This document shows, one piece after another, positions 26,001 through 36,429 of a DNA stretch of 64,000 bases. Position 1 is the stretch's first letter. Each line of letters begins with the position of its first letter. This DNA is from Phoenix dactylifera (Eukaryota > Streptophyta > Magnoliopsida > Arecales > Arecaceae): positions 3,437,275 to 3,501,274 of the forward strand of contig NC_052409.1 of assembly GCF_009389715.1 (NCBI RefSeq), in the 5' to 3' direction. The notes beneath the pieces were generated by a model, which saw nothing but the letters and a program-made list of their open reading frames with translations, was not told where the DNA came from and did no database searches. The position numbers and the translations under genes are program-made.

Positions 26001-29000
26001 CCTTGACCTTTCTTGTATATCTTGCTTTAGAATCTGGGAATAATCTTACTTATATATACAAGTTACCTTCTCTCCTATATCCTTTTTTGTTCCATATACC
26101 CGTATCTTAGCTCCTGTTTCCTGGTTTATATCAAAGACTTAAGTGTTAGAACCAATAAGAAATACAGTAAGAGATAATTTATTGTGTCAATTTTTTAAAT
26201 GACAAGAAATAGCACAAGTTCTGGAAAATAGTCCATACCTCTTCCAAACGCTTCTGGGTATTGCTTTCAGGCCCCAATAGTAGTACAGTAAAGTTGTATC
26301 CTGGATATGCTTTAATCTGCAAATGCAATAAGAAAATAAACAATGAAAATATGGAATTGTATAACATAGAGATATATCCAGATTTGGTTCTTCACAAGTT
26401 GAGGTGAGGTAGTTACATTGCTTAGCTAGGGACAAGACAAATACTTTCTATGATTTTGGTGATCCAATCGGAGAGAAGGAAGATTTTCTTCAACCCGTTC
26501 AACTAGAATCTCTTAGAAGATAACTAGAAGAAGATAGAATATTATGAAAATAGAATTTAAGGCCCCTTCTTTTTAATTAATCATTAAAAAATTGAGGTAC
26601 ATAGCCTGTATTTATAATGTAAGGTCCACCCTAACACAATTAAGGTCGGATTCCTCTTCATAATCCTAGTAGAACTCCTTTTTCCTAAAATAGACATCTC
26701 TAGTAGAAATCTTTTAGAAAAAGCTAAAAATCTCGAGGAGGTAGATTTCGACTTCTACATTAACTCTGCCTTCTGTCGCTCCATCGGATTCTTATCGGAT
26801 AGAGAGCTACGTTCGATTAAAGTCTTACCCGAAATGGAAATTTTCGGTTTGACCGGCCTGTTTCGGAGTCTAAACGGTGAACTGTTTTGGAGTCTAAATA
26901 GTAAAATTTTATCCCAACTCAACCTCCAAGCTGTAGATCTCGAAAAGATACCAAATTTCACAGAAACAATTATCTCAATCGGGCATCGTATGACTAAGTT
27001 ATAGCCTTCGAAAATTTGGCTTGCGACTCGACTTTCCGATACGGCGGATCTCGCTCTTAGACTTTGTCCAGCCCCGCTCGTAGCGGTTAAAGTGACCCAC
27101 ATCAAGTCTGAGGATCCTCTTGGATCATTTGGATATAGAACTCTGTATCTCGACAAATAAAATGTTGAACAGGATACAAACTCTTATAATCATTAATTTA
27201 AATGGAACTAGATTCTTTAACTCTTGCATTACTATAGATGCAAATATTCAGAATCAATCGCCCCATCATTTTCTCTTTACTAGTAATGCAAATGCTGATA
27301 TATTATATTTAAATAATAAATATAAGCCAAACTTATTATAAATACAAAAACAAGCATTATCCCATCTTTTTAAGATTAATCTTATGGACTATCCTTTGCC
27401 ACTGCTTAATCCTAGGTTAATTTCCCAAGTACAAAAAGTGTACTTATTATACATACAAAAACAAGCATTATCCCATCTTTTTAAGATTAATCTTATGGAT
27501 TATCAGCTCACCAACCTATGTTTTAGTCTTTTTGGGACTTTCCCTCATCTTTTAACCTTTCAGCCAATCTCCAGCTTCCATCACCAATGCACTGATCTTA
27601 TGTAGACATTATGCATGTCCAGACTATTCTGAATACTAATATTCTTTAATGTGCTAATTTAATTTTTATCCTTGCTGCATTCTACCACATGACAATGTGA
27701 AATCTATGGTCACTATGATACCAGTTGCAATTTTACAATGTTACTAAATCAAATTTACTACTTAAGCTGATGCAAAAGCAAGTAGATGAACGAATGCTAC
27801 ATTTTCATTCAAATACTAATACTAGTACTAATACAAAACAAAGACATTCATTTGGGGGCAAAAATACTAATAGCATGGAAGTACAAAAAGAAATGCAGAA
27901 CACAAATGTCCTTATGCTCAATGAAGACAAAACCAAAATGTTAAGTTTGTTAATTTACAAAACCTGAATGCTGGAACAACGGATGCACCATCAACTGGCA
28001 AATCAAACAAATGAATAAAACATCATTAGAACAAAGCAAAAACACAATAATGGCCGGCGAGAAAATCTTAGCAAGTCGACAAAGAAGTTCAAGAAACCAA
28101 TGCAAAACAATACAGCAAGAACATAACCATTGTACAATGAAAGAGCATAACTCTCAGCAGAAGGAAGCTTATCAAATATCTCCCCATGAATGCAATTATC
28201 TAAAATACTTGCTTCTTTACATCCATTTAGTCTTTAGAGTCTCTTAAACCCAAGAGATCTTAAAAGGTTGCTCCCTAGTTGCATGAGCTTAAAATGCCAC
28301 AATCATTACCGTAAGCATTTCTTCCTGCTAATCGGTCCTCTTAAGTTTGATGCTGGAACATCTTGCCTAAAAAATATTTTTAAACAAATCTAATATGAAA
28401 ATTAAGAGCTATAAAAAACACATGATTATGCAAAAGTTAGACGTTGACATGGCCCAATGTCAAAAAGCAAAGGATGAAAAGGAATACATGAATAGTGGAT
28501 TTCTTTGTTTTGATTGGAGGGTCATGCAGCAAAGAGGCTTAACGTTTCCACATTGCCAATGGAGGTAAATTGTATCATCATGTAAAGAATTGAACTTATA
28601 TACCCTTGAGTGCCCTTTCTGTGATCTTAACCCAGAAAAGAACAAAGGAACTGATAAATGTTTAGAGATGATTTGTGAATCAACTGAAAGTCTATGGGAG
28701 AACCTAGCAGCACATAAACTACGTGCAATGGTACATTTATCATCTAAATAGTAGCGATTGTAAGTACAATGACACTAGAAAACATTCTACTAAATGCATA
28801 AAATCTGTTACTGATCAAAATATTTTATTGCATGCAAAAATCTATAACTGATCGTAGTTGTGGTGTAACCTTACGACTAAAGAGCATAGCTTGGCAAACA
28901 CATCATAGAATTGACTAAGAAAGTGCACAATATCAAGCAAGCCATAGTACACCATAATCATACTTACTGGAATAGGAACTTTAGCTTCTTTCAGCAATGG

Positions 29001-30547
29001 CTTATAATCTGCTGGAGCTTTATAGCTAGGATTTAGACGTAATATTTCACCTGAAAACAAACAATGTGCAATTAGAGAATACTAAAGAAAATATAAGAAT
29101 TTCTTTTAAAATAAAATGGGGCACAAATAAAGAGGTCCTTAAAAAAATGGGCGGTCTAGTACACGAAGCTCCCACCACTGGAGATCTATGGAGGGTCAGA
29201 TGTATGCAGCTTTGCACCCGCGTATGGAGAGGCCGATTCCATGTTTTGAACCCTTGACCTCCAGGTCAAGGCAAGCAACCTTACTGTTGCACTAAGGCTT
29301 ACCCTCACCAAGAATAAAATGGTCCTAAAGATACCTAAATCAATTAATTCTTAAAAAATGTTTACCAATAATTTCTCGTCTTTCCAATTCCAAGAGCTCA
29401 TGCTTCTGGGACTGCAGAGTTCAGAGGTGAACACTTAACCAATTGAGATCACAGTAGATATCAAATAGATGAGACTTCCTATTTATCGACAAATGAATCA
29501 TCAGACGGTCCTCTACAGATGATTCAAAGAATGGTAAAGTTTTGACCAAGACAAGAAGTACAGGGAAAAAAAATACAGCTACAGTGGTACCTCATTGTCA
29601 ACCTTGTGGCTAGCAGAATCATGGTTTGAAGTATGCTTTGGTGACTGAGAACCTTGATTATCTCCAATCTCCAGAGCTCCAGATTTGAGTTGTTGGGTGA
29701 TTTGCTCCAGTCGAGCCTGCTCAGTCAGTAATATCACTTAATGCAACCTGGAATTGGAAGCTTCCTAATGTGAGAAATTCACAAGAAAAGTTCTTGCATT
29801 TTATTGCCTAGAGGGAATGGGAAGTCTCCCATTGACACAGGCGAAGTGTTTTCCTTCCCATGAACCAGAATGATGCTTGTTATTTGTTAGAATATTCAAG
29901 CCTCAACGAACAAACTACAGAATTTGCATGTCTATTTTCATTGTTAACTCTTAAGTCACAAAGTGCTATAAATTAGTTATATGAAACTTGACGATCATAT
30001 GATGTATCGAATAGCTTAATATTGACAAACCAATATCAGTCGAAAAATAAAGAAAGCCAGTTATAGATATTTCGAGTCGAGCAAGGTCATCGTCTTTCTG
30101 CTGATCAGCTTTTCAGAAGATGAGCTTGATTTATGGAAACCCTCAATACAGAGGAAGCCTCTTAATCTAGGCCTTTCTATACTTTCTCCACAGAAGATGG
30201 AAATAGGGTATTTCTTAGTTTATTTTTTAACGCACCTGATATGCTAAAGCTCTTCCTTTCCTGACAGCAGCATCTAGCATTACATCAGCACCCCATTTTG
30301 TTTTTCTCTGAACTTGTTTAGTGCTTTCATCTTTAACAGTGTTGCCACCTTCCGATTTTCCACCACCTCGGAAGATGGGAACCAATGAACCCGACAGCTT
30401 ATTTTTTGGTATGACAAATCCAGATTTTGCCCCAAACATGGAAACCTTAGGATTACTTGCTGGAACGGTAGATGACGTAGACATTGAAGTAGTAGACTGC
30501 AGACGGCGAGATTCAACAGAAGAAGATGGATCAACTTTTGTAGCCAT
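23082..30547 (-). CDS. SF1-like KH-domain proline-rich RNA-binding protein, complete
   Basis: Coding exons on the minus strand are 30236-30547, 29591-29716, 29366-29411, 28968-29050, 26239-26316, 26067-26120, 25206-25340 and 23082-25121. They join in frame to about 957 aa. The N-terminus has FGAKSGFVIPKNKLSGSLVP and QRKTKWGADVMLDAAVRKGR. The KH region (about 165-278) has LNPSYKAPADYKPLL, YPGYNFTVLLLGPESNTQKR and ETGAKIRVYGTK, in the style of SF1/branchpoint-binding proteins. The canonical GPRG loop of SF1 reads GPES (204-207). The last exon is a proline/serine/alanine-rich tail of 679 aa with SGDFTFQPVR and the ending DAEYEDLMSSVGVK. No CCHC zinc knuckle is visible, so it is not canonical SF1. 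A nuclear role in pre-mRNA binding or splicing is inferred from the family. A 5' UTR exon and a long leader intron lie upstream. Confidence 0.88.
25122..25205 (-). other. KH gene last intron: 84 bp, in frame and stop-free
   Basis: The donor is GTATCT/GTGAGTTTC and the acceptor TTCTTCTCAG/GGTAGC. The sequence between is 28 sense codons with no stop, so the long frame at 23082-25331 reads straight through it. The encoded stretch is hydrophobic and unlike the Pro/Ser-rich neighbours, which supports it being intron. See findings. Confidence 0.75.
25341..26066 (-). other. KH gene intron 7 (726 bp)
   Basis: The intron between ...KKDIGEK and HEIMQSD. It contains the GGTAC MITE at 25586-25770. Nothing else was recognised. 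Confidence 0.7.
25586..25770. mobile_element. GGTAC-rich hAT-like MITE, imperfect 8-bp TSD
   Basis: It starts TAAGATTTGCAATATCGATCGGTACC. The reverse complement of its end starts CAAGATTCGCTATCTCGGTACC, which is a good TIR match. The flanks ATCTAAAT (25578-25585) and ATCCAGAT (25771-25778) agree at 6 of 8 positions, as expected for an older TSD. The interior has the family's CGTACCG/GGTACC motifs. Confidence 0.72.
26460..27127 (-). mobile_element. Solo LTR, 668 bp, TSD TTTGG
   Basis: The block begins TGATCCAA and ends TTGGATCA, an 8-bp perfect terminal inverted repeat of the TG...CA type. It is flanked by exact 5-bp direct repeats TTTGG (26455-26459 and 27128-27132). On the minus strand a TATA box (TATAAATA, 26609-26616) lies about 150 bp from the 3' end, as expected for U3-R-U5. 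There is no internal region or second LTR, so this is a solo LTR left by LTR-LTR recombination. Superfamily is unknown without internal sequence. Confidence 0.87.
27331..27505 (+). repeat. Direct duplication of about 60 bp
   Basis: A stretch beginning ACTTATTATA and containing ACAAGCATTATCCCATCTTT and TTAAGATTAATCTTATGGA occurs at 27331 and again at 27442, an offset of 111 bp. It lies within KH gene intron 5. Confidence 0.88.
29141..29303 (-). mobile_element. Au-type SINE in KH gene intron 4
   Basis: On the minus strand the sequence starts GGGTAAGCCTTAGTGCAAC. It then has the tRNA-like CTGGAGGTCAAGGGTTCAAAA (box B region), GGCCTCTCCATACG, GCAAAGCTGCATACA and a 3' end in ACCGCCC followed by a T-run. 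This follows the plant Au SINE consensus segment by segment as I recall it. It fills about half of the 315-bp intron between the exons at 28968-29050 and 29366-29411. Box B is mutated (GGTTCAAAACA), so it is probably inactive. Confidence 0.82.
29717..30235 (-). other. KH gene intron 2 (519 bp)
   Basis: The intron between ...GRALAYQ and ARLEQITQQL. Nothing else was recognised in it. Confidence 0.75.
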
Positions 30548-31654
30548 CTCTTATTGTACTTCCACTTTCCCTCGTGATAATTAACACAAAACCCACTGCA
30601 ATAGCAATAAAGCACATAGAAGATAAAATCAAAGGTGTCTCAGAGTTCACAATAAACCAAAATGCCACTACCAAATCATGCCAAGTATAATTTGTTGGCA
30701 AAAGTAAAGCACAAGTAGAAGATTTTTCTTACTACAAGAAAGAAATTAAGCACAAAAAAATAAAACCATCTCATTTCACCAATTCACTGGGCTCAGAAAC
30801 AAGTTCCAGAACTATGATATATACTCGTAACATATAAAGCCATTTCAAGCCCTCATCAAGTTCAATTCCAAAACTACAATGATATACAAAAGGAGACCAG
30901 TTATTAACAGCATGGTTTCAAAACACAAGCTGTCTCAATGACATGTATTTGGTGATTGCATCTTGTTGTTTATATGCTTCCTGAAAATAGTGAAACATAA
31001 GATCAGCATTTTAAGTATCAAACCATACCGGAGGATGGGTAGCATATCTAAACCAATAGGGTCGGGGGTTTGGTGCACCCTTGTACAATACATGGTACGA
31101 AACTGTACCATCTCCAATATTTTACCATGTGTTAATACGGAGGCAGTGCTGTACAGGACCTAATACCAAGACATAAAACATTGTCCAAGATTGCATGACA
31201 ACAAAATGGTTGCACATGTCAGTGTATTCATTTCTTTTCCAAGCAAATTACCACATATCAAAGTACAAGAAAAAGAGTTCATTAGAGAGCCTTAATTTGA
31301 TTGCAAGGCTTAGGGCAGGGGGAAAACACCTTGTACATCGTAACTCATGACTGCTTTGAAATCTTAAGATCAAATAGAGACATCCAATTACAAGAGGTTT
31401 CCCCACCTATCTTTGAATTGCAGCAGTCTAGATTATCATAATGGCAACCATGCAAGTTTTGTCAAAACTAGTCTTCTCTTGGCGGTGCTTCTGATCATTT
31501 TTAACTGAGACACTGAATCAAAAAGAAAAAAGAACACAAAATGGTCTATACAAAAGCATCAGCAGCCAACAACCCAATAGCTTAATTTTATAAACTGAAG
31601 TTGGCATCAATGGAAAAACTTCCATCTCCATCACGCTAATATATTGAGCACCGG

Positions 31655-33056
31655 TAGGGCTGAAATCGGATCGGATACTAGTATATCCATATCCATCTTT
31701 GTTTTATTTAACGAATACAGATATGGATATGTATATATATAGGTCAGTCGGATGTAAAAATTTATATCTATATTTATTTTAAATGGATACAGATACAAAT
31801 TAGATACTGAACGTGTGCGGACCTGTGTTTAGTTCTACATCGGTTATTTGCTGGGTAGATCTTAGGTACTTATATAGGACTAAAAAACTCAAAATATATC
31901 TTTCGGCTAATCTTTTTGGATGAGATCCTAGGTTGTAACAAATGGTATCTGAGTGAACTCAACCATAGCTTATGTAGACTATGGGATACTGCAACCCGGG
32001 TTCATAGAGGCTGACCACAAGCTGATCGTGATAGTAATTAGATTTGAATGCTTAGCCTGACGAGGATGTTTTAGCCTGACGAGGATGTTTTATCCTAACG
32101 AGGACGTCGGGGCTCGAATGGGGGAGTATGTAAAGATCCGTGTAGACGTGTGTTTAGTCCCACATCGGTTATTCGCCAAGAAAAACTTGAGTACTTATTC
32201 AAGACCAAGAAACCTAAAAATACCTTCCGGCTAACCTTTTGGGTGAGGTCATAGGTTGTAACAAATGGTACCATTTTGTAACAACTTAAGACCTCACCCA
32301 AAATGGCTAGTCGAAAGATATTTTTTGGGTTACTTAGTCCTGTATAAGTATTCAAGATCTTCTCGACGATGTCGTACTAAACACACGCCCACGCAGGTCC
32401 TCACATACTCCCTCCGTTCATATTCTGACGTCCTCATCAGGCTAAGTTTTCAAATTCATTCAAATCTAATCATAAACACCATGATCGGCCCGTGGTTAGC
32501 CTCTATGAATCTGTACTGCAATGTCTCCTAGTCCATATAGGCTATGGGCCGAGCTCGCTCTGATACCATTTGTAACAACCTAAGATCTCATCCAAAATGA
32601 CTAGCTATAAGGTATTTTTTGGGTCCCTTAGTTCTGTATAAGTACCCAAGATCTCCTCCACGAATAACCGATGTGGGACTAAACACACACCCACACAGGT
32701 CCTCATAGAACGTATAGATGTAAATACAAATATAAGTCGGATAATTAAACTTTATAACCACATAATCAAAGATATTACTAAGTGGATTATAAATTAAGTT
32801 AATAGCAAGTTAATGTGGGCATTTATTTTCTTTAAAAGTCCATGAGTGCTATATAAAATTAAATACGATTCCAATAGAATTGGATATCTGGATACGGATC
32901 GAATAGTTGTCTATCCATATCCATATCTATTTTTCTTTGACAGATATGGATAAGGATACGGATATTAGTTGGATGCTCAAATTTCTATCAATATCCGGAT
33001 AACTTCGAATACAAAAACAAATATGGATGAATATTGTTCGATCCACTTCACCTCTA
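31655..33056. mobile_element. hAT-like element with TATCCATATCC interior, interrupted by a TRIM pair
   Basis: The left end TAGGGCTGAAATCGGATCG pairs with the reverse complement of the right end, TAGAGGTGAAGTGGATCG. The flanks AGCACCGG (31647-31654) and AGCACCGA (33057-33064) form an 8-bp TSD with one mismatch. Both halves carry TATCCATATCC/GGATATGGATA motifs. Removing the inner 31814-32707 insert leaves an element of about 500 bp. It lies in the KH gene leader intron. Confidence 0.75.
31814..32707. mobile_element. Tail-to-tail inverted pair of TRIM retrotransposons
   Basis: Left copy, plus strand: LTR 31814-31940, PBS-like TGGTATCTGAG just after, a purine-rich PPT before 32129, LTR 32129-32263. 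Right copy, minus strand: LTR 32571-32705, PBS TGGTATCAGAGC (plus-strand 32557-32568), PPT complement (CTCCCTCCG) and LTR 32277-32403. The LTRs are about 130 bp, start near TGAGGACCTG and end GTTGTAACA or GTTGTTACA. The copies meet at AAATGGTACCATTT (centre about 32269). GAACG at 31809-31813 and 32708-32712 flanks the whole. No coding capacity is present, as expected for TRIMs. Confidence 0.85.
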
Positions 33057-35114
33057 AGCACCGATGTTCTTACTTTTATATAATGGGTTCTACATAAGGT
33101 GATGCATTTGATCAATTACTCTTTTGTTTGCTAGAATAATTAACACCTCGTTGCTAGTGTGGAACGGTCGGACTTTATGAAAAGATGATCTCTTGATCTC
33201 TTGAGAACTGAACATTAATGGACTTCCTTTTATTTGTTGGAGATGTTATCAATAAGGGAAGAAGTGAGGATGGAAGGTCCTGAAGAGAATGATGTCAACT
33301 TGGGCTATGAAATCTATCTAATCCTTTCTGACCAATGATACAAATCATGTACCTCTTTGTTTGCTAGAAAGATTGAAATCTTTTTTAGAACACAAATAAA
33401 TTGCAGACACCTATCAACAAAATTAGCTATACATGCTAAAGGCCATAAGGCAACTTATGAACTAATTAACAAGTGCATTTTAAGAAAAAAATGTTATCAT
33501 GCCATAGAAATTTGGCTGCCGCTTGTGCTCGAGTCTTCTAGTTTCTTTTTTTATCTCTTAATTCCATTGCATGTTTTTAGTTACTCCTAGTTGCATGTCT
33601 GGTTCCAGATCTAATAAAGTTACTTCGCTAATAAAAAACAGTGATAATGTAGTGGACTGAAGAGGTGAATCCTTTATTTCCTTTACATTAACTACTAAAT
33701 AAGTAAAAGGAATATTTTCTTTAAGGAAGTCAATAGTGATTACAGCAAGGCATATCAAGATGCAAAATAGATACTCAAAGTTTTATGATAGAAATAAGCT
33801 AGCACAAACATTTCTTAAAACAGATTGTGCAACTTGGTCTCAATGGCAGAAATAATAAAAAGTTCTTGAAGGCAAAGGCCGTGCCATTAAACACAACTAA
33901 CTAGAATTGTATCTTTAAATCTGACTACAATTAGAGAGAGGCTCTAGCCTCTCAAACAGCATTTACACGGTGGTGCATCTTGTTGGAATCTTCACCGCAT
34001 GAGATGGTAATGAACAAGCACAGCAATATGTTTCAAGTGGTTTAATGGTTCTGCTTTTTCCTTCAAGCAAAAAATGCACATCATAAAAGGAACATTAATA
34101 AAATGACAGTCCAAGTTGACCTAATGAAAACTTTAAAAAAAAAATCCAAGGGAACATTAATAGAGCAGCAGACAAGAATGTGTGTTAAGTTCTTGACCCA
34201 TTGGAACTACCCTAAAAGTCCACCTTGATCCTTCATGACAGTGACTTCTGAGCAGATATGGATAATTGCATCTTAAATTGATACCAAAGCAGAAAAAAAA
34301 AAAAGCATGTTCCTTTCTCAGAGCTAGTGGTGCATGATAAATGATAGATTCAAAAATTTTGGGACATCAAAAGCTTGCAGCCTTTTCATAAAGGTAACTT
34401 GATAGTTGATTAAAGTCTGCAGCCATTCATTATAATTATAAAAGTAATACCAAGCCCAACAAAACTTTCTTTTTAAGTTCTTCCTTGTTAGTTGCTATTG
34501 TCAACAGAATTAATTAATTCCATCGTAGCACTGTTTTGCTCATCAGAAGCCCTTATATAATAAAAACACAGATAAAAATTTTCTTGCTATCCACATAGAT
34601 AGCCGGCATTCAAGTACAAATGGATAAATTCAAGTACCAATGGATACAACACCAAAACTTTAAACCAAGCACCATTTTTCTATTCAAAGCATAATATAGA
34701 TCGCCGTGAAAAAAATCGTGAATTTCTGATCGAAAACCTAAATCAGATCAAATCCAGTCAACTGCCCATGAAAGGAATCCTCATTAAACCCTAAAACCCC
34801 AGCAAAATCACAAGACCAGACACCGTAGAACTCCCCGAAGGTGAAAATCGAACAAAAACCTATTAAATTTCTATATTTGGGATTATAGTTCGTCTTCTTC
34901 GTTGAGAACAAAGAACAAATCTAGGATCATATCAACCGAAACTATTCAAAGATCTTACCATCGCCAGCAGTGACGAAAGAACTAAAATTAGATCAACGGA
35001 ACTAATTCGAATAATTTTTTTCCGCTTACCTCCGGTGCGCGACGCCGATCGGGGGCGCGAGTCGCTCGAAGCCCACGCGGTCGGGAGGAGCTCCCGAAGA
35101 AGAGAGCAAGGAAT

Positions 35115-36429
35115 TAATTATCTAGGGCTGCAATCGGGTCGGGTCTAACAAGCCCGACACGCCCTCCTTTTCATTCGGAAGAGGATCAGTTACTATTAGT
35201 ACAACGACGTGTGAGCCTCGAGCTTCGTGTATGCGTTCACACGTGTGGAGTGAGCTGCACAGCCTCGTACACCTGAACCCCACTTACGTGATAGTGAAAT
35301 GAAAGTTAATCCGATATTATTAGAAAGGGTTAACTCATAAAATTATTAATTAATTTTTTTAAAATATGGTAATTATCTATCACTATTAAAGCTTAGAACT
35401 TAATAAACTGAAATCTTGAGATGTCGGTCAATTTTTTTTATATAAACCTGAGATGTCGGTCAATTTTTTTTATATAAACCGGTGCCTCACACTATACAAG
35501 CATGAGTGCACCTAAAATAATATGAAACAAGTATGAGTTACCACCTAAAATAATCCATTCAGCAGCTCTATTCATCTTCCAAAAGTTGCGCGTGGCTTGG
35601 AAGGCATCAAGCTCTCTCCTGAAGCAACGGGTGTAGCCCATCAATGCTGTGTCGTCTTTAGATCCAATCAAACCAACGTGGTTGAGTCAGATATCCACCA
35701 TTACTAATTAGAAAGTTACCAAGATAAATAGCACTTGCAAAACATAAAAAATTAAAAAAAAAAAATCATCATTACTCTTCTCGGATGCAAGTCACATACA
35801 GAAGGGATTTTAAGCTTCGCATGATCACAATGAATAAAAATTCTATTTTATAGGGGTTTCCCCGACGCCGGCGTCGCCACCCTATTGAGCGACCTGCTGA
35901 AGTGAGGTCGGCTTGGCGATCGATGGTAATGAATTCAGGTCCCTCCCACCAACCTTGCCGTTGGTGTCTACCTCTCTTTCCTCCATTTCCATGGCGGTAG
36001 TAGCTTCAGCATAACCCATCTTTCTTGGTTCATATACTACAACTTCAACTCCATGCATGCACCCCCCTCCCCCAACACACACCTGGCAGCCCCGTCGATG
36101 TCATTGTCCTCTCCACCGTGCTCCCCTTGCTCTGAGGCACCACAGTCCCTCCCTATCAATGCCGTCTATGGCATCCTTTTCTGGCTTCGGCTAACCCGCC
36201 GCCGGAGGCAATAGAGCACCCGGTGGTGGACTTCTCATCATGAGATGGTGAAGGAGTTCAGGAAGCCGCTAGGAATGGCGGTGTTGGCGAGAGCCGATTA
36301 GGACGGTGTCGTGAAGGTGGCGACGATGATGGCAGCGGTGGGAGATGCGACAGAGATGGAAATGAGGGTGGCAGCAACGGCGAAAGCGGAGATGACTAGG
36401 GCGGTGGAGACGTGTTGATAGTGGTCGTA
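35115..36429. other. Intergenic; small tandem duplication and degenerate GC-rich block
   Basis: 35120-35165 carries a hAT-end-like CTAGGGCTGCAATCGGGTCGGG. 35417-35480 is a two-copy 32-bp tandem. About 35860-36420 is a GC-richer stretch with GGCGG/GATGGC runs that looks like decayed coding or LINE sequence, but no frame is open enough to assign. Confidence 0.5.
35417..35480 (+). repeat. Two-copy 32-bp tandem duplication
   Basis: The unit beginning TGAGATGTCGGTCAATTTTT and ending ATATAAACC is repeated directly and, by eye, exactly. Confidence 0.92.

Larger units (their letters stand above)
26317..28967 (-). other. KH gene intron 5 (2.65 kb)
   Basis: The intron between ...EAKVPIP and IKAYPGYNF. 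It contains the solo LTR (26460-27127) and a 60-bp direct duplication (27331/27442). The rest is AT-rich. Confidence 0.7.
30548..35110 (-). promoter_or_regulatory. KH gene 5' UTR with a 4.4-kb leader intron
   Basis: Upstream of the ATG at 30547 the minus strand has a clear acceptor (TTTATTGCTATTGCAG/TGGG), with the exon starting at 30595. A matching donor (CACCGGAG/GTAAGC) lies at 35030 at the edge of the only GC-rich block in the region (35030-35110). The parsimonious model is a non-coding first exon at 35030 to about 35110 and an intron at 30596-35029. That would place the promoter just beyond 35110. This is predicted from splice-site and composition signals only. Long leader introns are common in plant RNA-binding protein genes. 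Confidence 0.6.

Noticed and set aside
29141..29303. tRNA-like sequence
   Set aside because: It has tRNA-type box remnants, but the downstream Au SINE body and lack of a cloverleaf make it a SINE, not a tRNA gene.
31020..31165. Sixth GGTAC-type MITE copy
   Set aside because: It has ATACCGG and CATGGTACG motifs, but no convincing ends, symmetry or TSD.
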